Below are positions 44,422-55,926 of a stretch of DNA of 64,000 bases, piece after piece. Where the stretch lies: assembly GCF_021025955.1 (NCBI RefSeq), contig NZ_JAJNCL010000010.1, positions 62,001 through 126,000 on the forward strand, in the 5' to 3' direction. The notes below the pieces were generated by a model. That model was not told the origin of the DNA and ran no database searches. It was given only the letters and a program-made list of their open reading frames with translations. This DNA is from Rhodococcus qingshengii. Lineage in GTDB: Bacteria; Actinomycetota; Actinomycetes; Mycobacteriales; Mycobacteriaceae. The translations under genes were made by a program, and so were the position numbers. The number at the start of each line of letters is the position of its first letter. Within the stretch, counting starts at the first letter, position 1.

Positions 44422-45063
44422 ATGACCAGGTCACAGGCAGACGCAATGGACACACCGCGTCGAAAGTACGCTCCGCGCATGGCGCCTGAGCAACGTCGCG
44501 AACAGCTCCTCGACGCAGCATTCGAGGTCACCGGCCGCGTTGGCCTGCACAACCTCAGCATGGAATCAGTCGCCGCCGAAGCCGGCGTCGGCAAGCCCGT
44601 CCTCTACACAATTTTTGACACGAGGACCGATCTCGTCGCCGCACTCCTGCGCCGCGAGCACGAGCGAGCCATCGCTCAGGTGCTCGAAACCATGCCGACA
44701 GATCTGAGCGAACTCGGCCCAGCCGCGTCGTACACCGGGACCGTTGGAGCCTTCGTCGACGCCGTACTCGCGAACCCGACGCGCTGGCGCCTGATTCTCA
44801 CATCTGTCGAGAACGCACCCAGTGAGTATCACGGTCTGTTGAAGCTCTCACGCGGAGCCGTTTTCGCTCGCGCCGAAGAACTTGCCCGCGCCGGAATTGC
44901 CATCGAACCGAAACTCGAAGGTCTGGATCCGGTTCTCCTCGCCCACACGATGCTGTCGTTTGCCGAAATGCTCGGGCGGTTGGCGGTCAGCGACCCCGAA
45001 ACCTATACCCGAGAACGACTTTCCAGCTTCGCCGTGGCTCTCGCCCAGTCGGTAGGTCGCTAG
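44422..45063 (+). CDS. TetR-family regulator
   Basis: 213 aa from ATG 44422, preceded by a purine-rich GGAGCGGAGGTGAGG; ATG 44446 and an upstream ATG 44338 are alternatives. The helix-turn-helix is LHNLSMESVAAEAGVGKPVLYTIFDTRTDLVAALL. The C-terminal domain has FVDAVLANPTRWRLILTSVENAP, common in regulators of lipid catabolism. Divergent from the acyl-CoA dehydrogenase/MpaB unit. Confidence 0.84.
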   Translation: MTRSQADAMDTPRRKYAPRMAPEQRREQLLDAAFEVTGRVGLHNLSMESVAAEAGVGKPVLYTIFDTRTDLVAALLRREHERAIAQVLETMPTDLSELGPAASYTGTVGAFVDAVLANPTRWRLILTSVENAPSEYHGLLKLSRGAVFARAEELARAGIAIEPKLEGLDPVLLAHTMLSFAEMLGRLAVSDPETYTRERLSSFAVALAQSVGR

Positions 45064-45106
45064 AAGACGACTGAAACCTGTCGGTCGGATCTGCTTCAAT
45101 ACACAC

Positions 45107-45448
45107 ATGACATCACCATCGATCGAACCGCTGCAGCTTTTCGAAACGTCTCCGGGCAACTGGTCGCTGATGCTCACCGACCAGCATTTCGGCAAGGTGG
45201 CAGCGGTATTCGAGCAGGTAGAGGGTTTCGAAGGCTCCGGCTACGACTGGGCTTCGGTCGCCCACGCAGTGGTAGGCCGCGATGCACGGCATCTGGAAGG
45301 CCGATTCGGCACCGATCCTGAGGCCGGCATGTTTGTTGCCTACGGCGGCGACAACGAAGCTCTCGGCGAACTCGGAGTGCTTCTCGCCAAAGCGTATTCG
45401 GATGCCGACTACCTAGGCGGCCTGGTCGCAATCTCCGAACTCGACTGA
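45107..45448 (+). CDS. Imm51-like immunity protein
   Basis: 113 aa, acidic, no signal or membrane segment. The pattern GYDWASVAHAVVG followed by FGTDPEAGMFVAYGGDNEALGELGVLLAKAY resembles the Imm51 family of immunity proteins for polymorphic toxins. No toxin gene is next to it (neighbours are tetR and asd), so it is an orphan or the family has another role. ATG 45107 lies 43 bp after tetR. Family assignment from memory. Confidence 0.6.
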   Translation: MTSPSIEPLQLFETSPGNWSLMLTDQHFGKVAAVFEQVEGFEGSGYDWASVAHAVVGRDARHLEGRFGTDPEAGMFVAYGGDNEALGELGVLLAKAYSDADYLGGLVAISELD

Positions 45449-45467
45449 AACTCACCAGTAAGACGAC

Positions 45468-45497
45468 ACCGGCCCCACACCTAGGTGCGGGGCCGGT
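45468..45497. terminator. Bidirectional hairpin terminator
   Basis: ACCGGCCCC / GGGGCCGGT enclose the inner palindrome CACCTAGGTG with one a/c mismatch. It lies between the convergent Imm51-like and asd genes. Confidence 0.8.
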
Positions 45498-45510
45498 ACC
45501 AATCGAAAAT

Positions 45511-47817
<2,307 letters not shown>

Positions 47818-47866
47818 GCGTTTCTACCTCCAGGTCGAAATTGTTTACAGATACCAGAGGTCGAGC

Positions 47867-48823
47867 TTACCGAGGTGGTCCTGGGACTTCCCGATGCGTA
47901 CTGCTGTTCGCCTCAGATCCGCGCGGGATCAGTTGCGAGATCCGCGCTCGCATCAACGTCGCAGAACGCGAACCACCGGCAACGTAACCGACCACAGCGA
48001 CGGCAACTCCGCAGGCGAGAAGCACGCGGATACTGCTGACCAGCGAAACTGCCAGCGCGTCGTACACCGCGACTGCCGCCTCAGATGACGGTATGTCTGA
48101 ATTCTGTAAATAGACCCGACGCACGACGGCCAGCGCCACCAGCAGGGCGATCATCGCCACCGCCGTCGCCAGCCCGAGCAGGGACAGCCCGCGCATTCGC
48201 CTCGGCGCAACTGCGACGGCCGCGATCGCACAGGCCACCGACACCCACGGCAGCCAGACCGCCGCTCGGTCGAGAGTGTTCGAGAGGTCCCGGGCCCGCA
48301 CCAGTTCGTCGGACTGCAGGATCTCGAACTGCGGATCGAGTTTCGGGAGGCGATCGACGACGGTGAATCCGCGATCGCGGAGGTTCGTCCGCAGTTCTGT
48401 CATGACCGGCTCGAGGGACAAGGTGACTGTTCCGCTGTCGTCGGACCGAACGATGCCGTCGGTGGCTCGGCCGGTCACCATCGCAGCAAGTTGCGCGTGC
48501 GCTTGACGGTTGGCCGCAGTCCAAAGCGTCGCAAACTGGTCGCTCTGAACCAACGACTGAGCCGCCTCGCGAACGAGTCTCTCGGCCTGTCTCGTCACCA
48601 ACTGCGGAAACCCGTCCAACCGCTGCGTCAATTCCTCGGTCAGCCGGTCAACGACCGCCGTTTGGACAGCAGGCTCGGAAGCCAACGGGGCAACCGTGTC
48701 GACATAGCTGTCGGTGTCGTTCACCTGGGTGTGAACGAACAGCGCAACCACCGAGCAGGCAGAACCGAGACCGGCGAGAACGATCAGTAGTGAACAGACG
48801 ATCCAGCGGATCGCGCGCATCAT
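47867..48823 (-). CDS. Conserved actinobacterial membrane protein
   Basis: 318 aa. N-terminal helix (WIVCSLLIVLAGLGSACSVVALFV), then a large extracytoplasmic domain of about 150 residues (SYVDTVAPLASEPAVQTAVVDRLTEEL repeatedly seen in such proteins), then three helices (about 190-290). I know the pattern from actinobacterial integral membrane proteins of unknown function. It starts inside the stop of the next upstream gene (ATGA, ATG ATG), so the two are coupled. Confidence 0.75.
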   Translation of the reverse strand: MMRAIRWIVCSLLIVLAGLGSACSVVALFVHTQVNDTDSYVDTVAPLASEPAVQTAVVDRLTEELTQRLDGFPQLVTRQAERLVREAAQSLVQSDQFATLWTAANRQAHAQLAAMVTGRATDGIVRSDDSGTVTLSLEPVMTELRTNLRDRGFTVVDRLPKLDPQFEILQSDELVRARDLSNTLDRAAVWLPWVSVACAIAAVAVAPRRMRGLSLLGLATAVAMIALLVALAVVRRVYLQNSDIPSSEAAVAVYDALAVSLVSSIRVLLACGVAVAVVGYVAGGSRSATLMRARISQLIPRGSEANSSTHREVPGPPR

Positions 48824-49185
48824 GTGTGCTTGGCGCGCGCCGGTCGGATCTGTGCGGTGATGCGGTGAATGCGGTGATCGTCAGCGGGTATCCGGAAAGT
48901 CTCGATAACCCGAACGGTCATCAGGTTGCGCCCGAACAACCCGGCGTCAAGGAGGTAGTCAGCAGTCAGGTCATCCCCGTCGACCGTCCACTCCACCTCA
49001 CGAATGTCGCGGATCACGCGATACTGAGGACCTCTGGAAAGGCTGCGCCGCAGATGATTCCCCGAAAATCCGGTCTTGAGCCCGACCTCGTGGCGTACCG
49101 CGTCCGGAGCCAGCGGTACGGAACTACCATCGTGACTGCGGAGCGCGTCGAGGTACGTGCTCGCCACGGCGATTCGGGGATCCAT
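48820..49185 (-). CDS. Small SnoaL-like/DUF8021 protein
   Basis: 121 aa from ATG 49185 (MDPRIAVASTYLDALRSHD). The helix-strand pattern VASTYLDALRSHDGSSVPLAPDAVRHE and LTADYLLDAGLFGRNLMTVRVIETFRI fits an NTF2/SnoaL-like cone fold of the DUF8021 kind. Function unknown. The frame stays open upstream to 49311, but that would cover the leuA leader on the other strand and has poor composition, so the shorter start is used. Confidence 0.65.
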   Translation of the reverse strand: MDPRIAVASTYLDALRSHDGSSVPLAPDAVRHEVGLKTGFSGNHLRRSLSRGPQYRVIRDIREVEWTVDGDDLTADYLLDAGLFGRNLMTVRVIETFRIPADDHRIHRITAQIRPARAKHT

Positions 49186-49289
49186 GGACGACAGTCCACC
49201 ATTTTCGGGGCCGAAACGGCAGCACAATTCGGCGACAAATTGGACATGAGGGCGAACCCCACCGATTTCTCGCGAAATCCAGGAGTAGA

Positions 49290-49340
49290 GTGCTGTACAT
49301 GCAGCGCGCACTCCTTCTTGGTTGCCGCGACGGGGTCTGA
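49290..49340 (+). CDS. leuL: Leucine-rich leader peptide of leuA
   Basis: ATG 49299 encodes MQRALLLGCRDGV then TGA; an in-frame GTG at 49290, four bases after AGGAG, would add VLY at the front. Three consecutive Leu codons (CTC CTT CTT) just before the terminator stem are the mark of ribosome-mediated attenuation. Stalling at these codons during leucine shortage would free the transcript. Confidence 0.75.
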   Translation: MLYMQRALLLGCRDGV

Positions 49341-49370
49341 TCCAGACTGGCCTCCCGCCGCGGGGTTTTT
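49325..49370 (+). terminator. leuA attenuator hairpin
   Basis: CCGCGACGGG (49325-49334) pairs with CCCGCCGCGG (49354-49363) with one mismatch, enclosing a perfect inner stem GTCTG/CAGAC (49335-49347), then GG and TTTTT. The left arm overlaps the end of the leader peptide. The remaining 85 bp before leuA hold no further gene. Confidence 0.75.
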
Positions 49371-49410
49371 GTGCGCCGGTCGACCAAGCCTTCCGGACTC
49401 ATGGTCTTGA

Positions 49411-51264
<1,854 letters not shown>

Positions 51265-51290
51265 CACTCAGCTCCTGACTCGTGAACAAT

Positions 51291-51332
51291 CCCTGGTCTC
51301 ACCCGATTTTCGGGTGGGACCAGGGTCGTTTT
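51291..51332 (+). terminator. leuA terminator
   Basis: Arms CCCTGGTCTCACCCG and CGGGTGGGACCAGGG with loop ATTTT, then TCGTTTT: a strong intrinsic terminator 27 bp after the leuA stop. Confidence 0.9.
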
Positions 51333-51504
51333 CAGGGCACTGAAGATTTTCGGTCCATGTTTTCGATTCGGCATGACATTGGTCCCGAAAGAGTCGGTTA
51401 GCGACGTTAACAAAAAGAATTCACCCATCGAGGATGATGCAGACCGCACGTGCGCGTGAGATAGTCAGCTCAGACAAATCCGACTTGTGAAATGGAGCTC
51501 GACA

Positions 51505-51882
51505 ATGGATTCCTTTTGGGACTTCCTCTGGCTGATCATCATCAGCTTCGCGTTCATCGCATACTTGATCCTGCTCTTCTCGATCATCACCGACCTGTTC
51601 CGCGATCACAAGACCTCCGGATGGGTGAAGGCAATCTGGATCGTCTTCCTGTTCTTCATTCCGCTGCTCACCTCGCTCGTCTACCTGATCGTTCGCAGTG
51701 ACGGAATGGCAAAGCGGTCCCTCGAGGCTGCGCAGCAGGTCAAGAACGCGCAGGACAGCTACATCCGTGAGGTTGCCGGAAAGTCCCCGGCCGAATCCAT
51801 CGCAGATGCAAAGGCTCTTCTCGACGCCGGCACCATCAGCGAAGAAGAATTCGCAGCACTGAAGGCCAAGGCTCTCGCCTGA
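51505..51882 (+). CDS. Two-helix membrane protein with PLDc_N-like and SHOCT domains
   Basis: 125 aa from ATG 51505 (GGAG upstream). Two membrane helices (FLWLIIISFAFIAYLILLFSII; GWVKAIWIVFLFFIPLLTSLVYLIV) form a PLDc_N-type hairpin; the C-terminus (ESIADAKALLDAGTISEEEFAALKAKAL) is a SHOCT domain, a short oligomerisation helix pair. Such proteins are common in actinobacteria and of unknown role, possibly envelope stress. Monocistronic between two strong terminators. Confidence 0.8.
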   Translation: MDSFWDFLWLIIISFAFIAYLILLFSIITDLFRDHKTSGWVKAIWIVFLFFIPLLTSLVYLIVRSDGMAKRSLEAAQQVKNAQDSYIREVAGKSPAESIADAKALLDAGTISEEEFAALKAKALA

Positions 51883-51933
51883 TACCGGCCCTCACTAAGC
51901 GGCCCTCACTAATCCGTGAGGATTGCACTACCG

Positions 51934-51968
51934 AAACGGGAGCGACACTAATCGTGTCGCTCCCGTTT
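51934..51968. terminator. Perfect bidirectional terminator
   Basis: 15-bp perfect stem AAACGGGAGCGACAC / GTGTCGCTCCCGTTT, loop TAATC, with T on the plus side and A on the other. It separates the convergent SHOCT and lysR genes. Just before it, GGCCCTCACTAA is repeated twice. Confidence 0.9.
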
Positions 51969-51970
51969 TG

Positions 51971-52006
51971 TGTTCATTCACCAACAGCCGTTCATTCACC
52001 AACAGC
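51971..52006. repeat. Tandem 18-bp duplication at the lysR 3' end
   Basis: GTTCATTCACCAACAGC occurs twice in tandem (copies starting 51972 and 51990). The second copy supplies the last codons and stop of lysR; the first lies just beyond the stop. Confidence 0.8.
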
Positions 52007-52885
52007 ACGTGCGACGTCACCAAAGGTGTCGAGAACCACTCCGATTGCCGGGCTGCGGTCAGAATGTAATCGAGTTGCCAATTCATAAACGCGTGCAGCG
52101 CGCACTCCCGCGACCGGTTTCCGCGACACTCCTGGGTGCGTGATGGCGTAACGCGGCATCAAAGCCACGCCATGACCAGCCGCCACCAACTCTTCGATCA
52201 CCCGGAAATCGTTTATCCGATGAGCGACGCGAGGCTGAACCCCCGTGACGGAGGCGACCGACAACAGAACGTCGTCGACCGGAAATCCGCCGCGCACGCT
52301 TATCCAGTTCTCATCGGCCAATTGTTCCAACCGAACCGAATCCTGCTCGGCGAGTGGATGATCAGGCCGCAGCACCAGATCGATCGGTTCACGCATCAGC
52401 GGTTGCACGCTGACCCGGGGAAACGACGTCTCGGCTCCGCGTTCGTCACGGTGAGTGAGGATCACATCGTGATCGGCCAACAGCCCAGGGACGGCCGACG
52501 CCGGCTTGTCGACGTCGTAGGCGTCGATGTCCACGTCCGAGTTCTTCAGAGCCGTCAGGACACCGGGCAGCAGGAGAGCCGCGCCGGAGGGAAAGAACGC
52601 GACTCGCACCTTTCCCCGCGGCGAGCCTCGGTACGACGCCATCTCCTCCACTGCCCGGTCGAGAGCCGCCACCACGTCGTCGGCGCGGAGCACCAGCGCT
52701 CGACCCGCGTCGGTGAGGCGCAGCGTGCGCCCGTCCGGCTCGAGGAGCGGGACCCCCGCCTCTCGGCCGAGGATCTTAAGTTGTTGCGAGACGGCGGACG
52801 GCGTCATCGAGAGAGCGAGCGCAGTAGCGCCGACGGTTCCTCGGTCGGCGAGCTCGCGGAGGATTCGCAAGCGTGTGGCGTCCAT
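51992..52885 (-). CDS. LysR-family regulator of the divergent transporter
   Basis: 297 aa. The winged helix (MDATRLRILRELADRGTVGATALALSMTPSAVSQQLKILGREAGVPLLEPDG) is followed by a periplasmic-binding-like effector domain (about 90-290). It diverges from the EamA transporter gene with 108 bp between starts, holding a perfect 10+5+10 palindrome that should be its binding site. ArgP-like regulators of amino-acid exporters have this arrangement, so it may sense an amino acid or related metabolite. Confidence 0.88.
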   Translation of the reverse strand: MDATRLRILRELADRGTVGATALALSMTPSAVSQQLKILGREAGVPLLEPDGRTLRLTDAGRALVLRADDVVAALDRAVEEMASYRGSPRGKVRVAFFPSGAALLLPGVLTALKNSDVDIDAYDVDKPASAVPGLLADHDVILTHRDERGAETSFPRVSVQPLMREPIDLVLRPDHPLAEQDSVRLEQLADENWISVRGGFPVDDVLLSVASVTGVQPRVAHRINDFRVIEELVAAGHGVALMPRYAITHPGVSRKPVAGVRAARVYELATRLHSDRSPAIGVVLDTFGDVARAVGE

Positions 52886-52915
52886 CTAGTGACCAGCCTC
52901 TCTGTAGCGCCCTGC

Positions 52916-52940
52916 ATCCATGTAGCAAAACTACATGGAT
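52916..52940. promoter_or_regulatory. LysR operator palindrome
   Basis: Arms ATCCATGTAG and CTACATGGAT around CAAAA form a perfect inverted repeat 31 bp before the lysR start and 53 bp before the EamA gene. Confidence 0.8.
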
Positions 52941-52993
52941 GGTGCATCTATATTCGCTTGTTCTGATGATTTGTACGGCTCACGATTAATGTC

Positions 52994-53935
52994 ATGACTC
53001 CCCGCGACCGTCTCCTCGGCCTGACCGTGATCGTCTTATGGGGTCTGAACTTCCTGGCCATTCGCGTCGGCCTGGATCATTTCCCGCCGTTCTTCTTCGC
53101 AGCGCTGCGGTTTCTGATCATCGCGATTCCGGTCGTCATCTTCGTACCGCGTCCGCAGGTACCCCTCCGTTGGCTGTTGCTGTACGGATTCGGTTTCGGA
53201 TTCGGCCAGTTCGTCTTCCTCTTCTGGGCGATGCACTCGGGGATGCCGACGGGTCTCGCATCACTGGTACTGCAGTCGTCCGCGCCGTTCACTGTCATGC
53301 TCGGCGCTTTCCTACTCCGCGAGAAGCTCAGCGTCTGGCAGATCTCCGGGATCGCCGTCGCCGTCGCCGGTATGTCCTTGATCGGCTGGGACCGCTCGCA
53401 CCATGCGGCACTGCTGCCCGTGATCCTCACGCTCCTCGGCGGTCTGTCCTGGGCGTTCGGCAATCTCGGCAGCCGCTTGGCCGCGGCGAACACCGTCGGC
53501 GAGCCTGCACCGATGCGCTTGATGTTGTGGATGTGTGTCATCCCGCCGTTGCCGATGCTCGCACTGTCAGCCGTGGTCGAAGGCCCAACTGTCGGCTGGC
53601 ACGCACTCGGCACCGCATTCAGCGCCGACGCCTGGCCGTCGCTGGTCGGGCTGGCCTACATCATCGTGCTCGGCACCATCGCCGGATCCGGGCTCTGGAC
53701 GATGCTCATGGGCCGCTATCCCGCCGGCATGGTGGCGCCGCTCTCCTTGCTGGTGCCGGTAGTGGGAATCGGCGCGTCCTGGCTGTTCCTGCACGAGGAT
53801 CCGAGCCCGTTGTCACTGGTCGGGGCGGTCATCGTGATCGCCGGAGCGAGTGCCGCACAGATGAGGCGTAAGCCCACGAACACTGTTTTCTCTGACACAC
53901 CTGCAGCCTCACCACCGGCGCGACTCGGCGTCTGA
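52994..53935 (+). CDS. EamA/DMT-family transporter
   Basis: 313 aa with ten predicted membrane helices in two EamA repeats (about 8-140 and 150-290). ALRFLIIAIPVVI, GLASLVLQSSAPFTVMLGAFLLREKLS and PLSLLVPVVGIGASWLFLHEDPS are the repeat signatures. Probably exports an amino acid or metabolite, closest in feel to RhtA/YdeD-type exporters. Controlled by the divergent LysR. Confidence 0.88.
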   Translation: MTPRDRLLGLTVIVLWGLNFLAIRVGLDHFPPFFFAALRFLIIAIPVVIFVPRPQVPLRWLLLYGFGFGFGQFVFLFWAMHSGMPTGLASLVLQSSAPFTVMLGAFLLREKLSVWQISGIAVAVAGMSLIGWDRSHHAALLPVILTLLGGLSWAFGNLGSRLAAANTVGEPAPMRLMLWMCVIPPLPMLALSAVVEGPTVGWHALGTAFSADAWPSLVGLAYIIVLGTIAGSGLWTMLMGRYPAGMVAPLSLLVPVVGIGASWLFLHEDPSPLSLVGAVIVIAGASAAQMRRKPTNTVFSDTPAASPPARLGV

Positions 53936-53960
53936 CGACGCCCTGTGCCAAACTCGGGCC

Positions 53961-55214
53961 GTGGGAACTGGATTATCGATCACAGCGCGCGGAAAGCTCG
54001 CCATGCGAGCTGCCGCAGCAGCATCTTGGGCATCGCAGAAAGCCGGTCGCGGCAAGGGCTCGATGATCGGCGGGTTGATCGCCCTCAAGATCGACCCGAC
54101 GCTCATGACTCAGCTCGGACGCGGCAAGCGCACCGTCGTGGTCACCGGCACCAACGGCAAGTCGACGACCACGCGTATGACCGCCGCGGCGCTCGCGACA
54201 CTCGGTGACGTCGCCACGCAGGCCGACGGCGCAAACATGGATGCCGGGATCGTGGCCGCTCTGGCCGCGCGTACGGACGCGACGCTGGCAGCACTCGAGG
54301 TCGACGAACTGCACGTCCCCCACGTAGCCGACGCCGTGAACCCGGAAGTGATCGTGCTGCTCAACCTCAGCCGCGATCAGCTCGACCGAGTCGGCGAGAT
54401 CAACATGATCGAGCGGAAGCTCCGCGCGTGCGTCAATGCTCATCCGAACGCGGTGATCGTCGCCAACTGCGATGACGTACTGGTCACCTCCGTGGCATAC
54501 GACGCCACCAACGTCGTGTGGGTTGCTGCCGGCGGCGGCTGGGCCGGCGATTCCGTCAGCTGCCCGCGCACCGGTGAACCCATCGTGTGGGAGGGAAAGC
54601 ACTGGCGCAGTACCGGTTCCGACTTCGCGCGGCCCGAACCGACATGGTGGCTCGACGACGACAATCTCTACGGCCCCGACGGCCTGAAGATTCCGATGAC
54701 GTTGACTCTCCCCGGAAAAGCCAACCGCGGTAACGCAGCTCAGGCAGTAGCGGCAGCAGCAGCTTTGGGTGCAGATCCGGTCGGGGCAGTTGCCGCCGCG
54801 TCGACGGTCCAAGAAGTCGCCGGTCGATACAGCACCGTCGAGGTCGGACCGCACTCCGTTCACATGCTGCTCGCGAAGAATCCCGCTGGTTGGCAGGAAG
54901 CGCTGTCGATGATCGATCCCACGGTGGACGGACTCGTGATCGCGGTGAACGGTCAGGTGCCGGACGGCGAGGACCTCTCCTGGCTGTGGGACGTGAAGTT
55001 CGAGCACTTCGAAGGTGTCAAGGTAGTGGCCGCCGGCGAACGCGGAACTGATCTAGCAGTTCGCCTCACGTACGCGGGCGTCGAGCACACCCTCGATCCG
55101 GATCCGTTGCGCGCCATCGCTTCCTGCCCTCCCGGGCGTGTAGAGGTACTGGCGAACTACACGGCCTTCCGTGACCTCAACACCGCCATCGCGAAGGAGT
55201 CTCGCAATGTCTGA
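53961..55214 (+). CDS. murT: Lipid II isoglutaminyl synthase, MurT subunit
   Basis: 417 aa, GTG start. With GatD it amidates D-Glu of lipid II to D-isoglutamine. The Mur-ligase ATP loop VVVTGTNGKSTTTRMTAAAL and LNLSRDQLDRVGEINMIERK are present; the C-terminal DUF1727 region ends in NYTAFRDLN. The middle zinc-ribbon of staphylococcal MurT is degenerate: only CPRTGEPI keeps one Cys, and the second pair reads RSTGSDFARP where the family usually has CPxCGFxRP. It overlaps gatD by 8 bp. Confidence 0.93.
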   Translation: MGTGLSITARGKLAMRAAAAASWASQKAGRGKGSMIGGLIALKIDPTLMTQLGRGKRTVVVTGTNGKSTTTRMTAAALATLGDVATQADGANMDAGIVAALAARTDATLAALEVDELHVPHVADAVNPEVIVLLNLSRDQLDRVGEINMIERKLRACVNAHPNAVIVANCDDVLVTSVAYDATNVVWVAAGGGWAGDSVSCPRTGEPIVWEGKHWRSTGSDFARPEPTWWLDDDNLYGPDGLKIPMTLTLPGKANRGNAAQAVAAAAALGADPVGAVAAASTVQEVAGRYSTVEVGPHSVHMLLAKNPAGWQEALSMIDPTVDGLVIAVNGQVPDGEDLSWLWDVKFEHFEGVKVVAAGERGTDLAVRLTYAGVEHTLDPDPLRAIASCPPGRVEVLANYTAFRDLNTAIAKESRNV

Positions 55215-55920
55215 CTCGACAGTTCGCATCGGTCTGGTGCTCCCCGACGTGATGGGTACCTACGGCGACGGCGGCAATGCCCTGATCCTGCGTCAGCGTC
55301 TGCGGATGCGCGGCTACGACGCCGAGATCGTGGACATCACCCTCAGCGATCCGGTCCCCGATTCGCTCGACGTGTACACGTTGGGTGGCGCCGAGGATTC
55401 CGCTCAGCGCCTCGCAACGCGTCACCTCGCGAAATACCCTGGCCTGCAACGCGCCGCCGAGCGTGGCGCACCGGTTCTGGCGATCTGCGCCGCCATTCAG
55501 GTGCTCGGCAACTGGTACGAAACCTCCAGCGGCGAACGCGTCGAAGGTGTCTCGATGCTCGACGTCACGACCTCACCGCAAGAGAAGCGCTCCATCGGCG
55601 AAGTCATCACGAAGCCGCTGATCGACGGACTCACCGCACCCCTCTCCGGGTTCGAGAACCACCGCGGCGGAACAACTCTGGGCAGCTCGGCCTCCGGATT
55701 TGCACGGGTCACCCATGGTGTCGGAAACGGCGTCGGCGACGGCTTCGAAGGCGTCGTACAGGGTTCGGTGATCGGGACGTACATGCACGGACCCGCCTTG
55801 GCCCGGAATCCGGAACTCGCGGACCTCCTGCTCATGCGGGCATTGGGCGTCGACGAGCTCGAACCCCTGCACCTACCCGAGGTCGACAAGCTCCGCAAGG
55901 AGCGACTCGCGATTCGTTGA
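55207..55920 (+). CDS. gatD: Lipid II isoglutaminyl synthase, GatD glutaminase subunit
   Basis: 237 aa from ATG 55207 (AAGGAG upstream). A class I glutamine amidotransferase-like domain (CobB/CobQ type) supplies ammonia to MurT. DVMGTYGDGGNALILRQRLRMRGYD starts it; the nucleophile Cys is in LAICAAIQVLG and the His in GTYMHGPALARNPELAD. Its TGA and the TGA of the convergent ltrA gene form one palindrome, TGAGCCGGCTCA (55918-55929). Confidence 0.94.
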   Translation: MSDSTVRIGLVLPDVMGTYGDGGNALILRQRLRMRGYDAEIVDITLSDPVPDSLDVYTLGGAEDSAQRLATRHLAKYPGLQRAAERGAPVLAICAAIQVLGNWYETSSGERVEGVSMLDVTTSPQEKRSIGEVITKPLIDGLTAPLSGFENHRGGTTLGSSASGFARVTHGVGNGVGDGFEGVVQGSVIGTYMHGPALARNPELADLLLMRALGVDELEPLHLPEVDKLRKERLAIR

Positions 55921-55926
55921 GCCGGC

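Noticed and set aside
49186..49311. N-terminal extension of the SnoaL-like protein
   Set aside because: It would be antisense to the leuA leader and starts without a ribosome site; the shorter start has normal composition.
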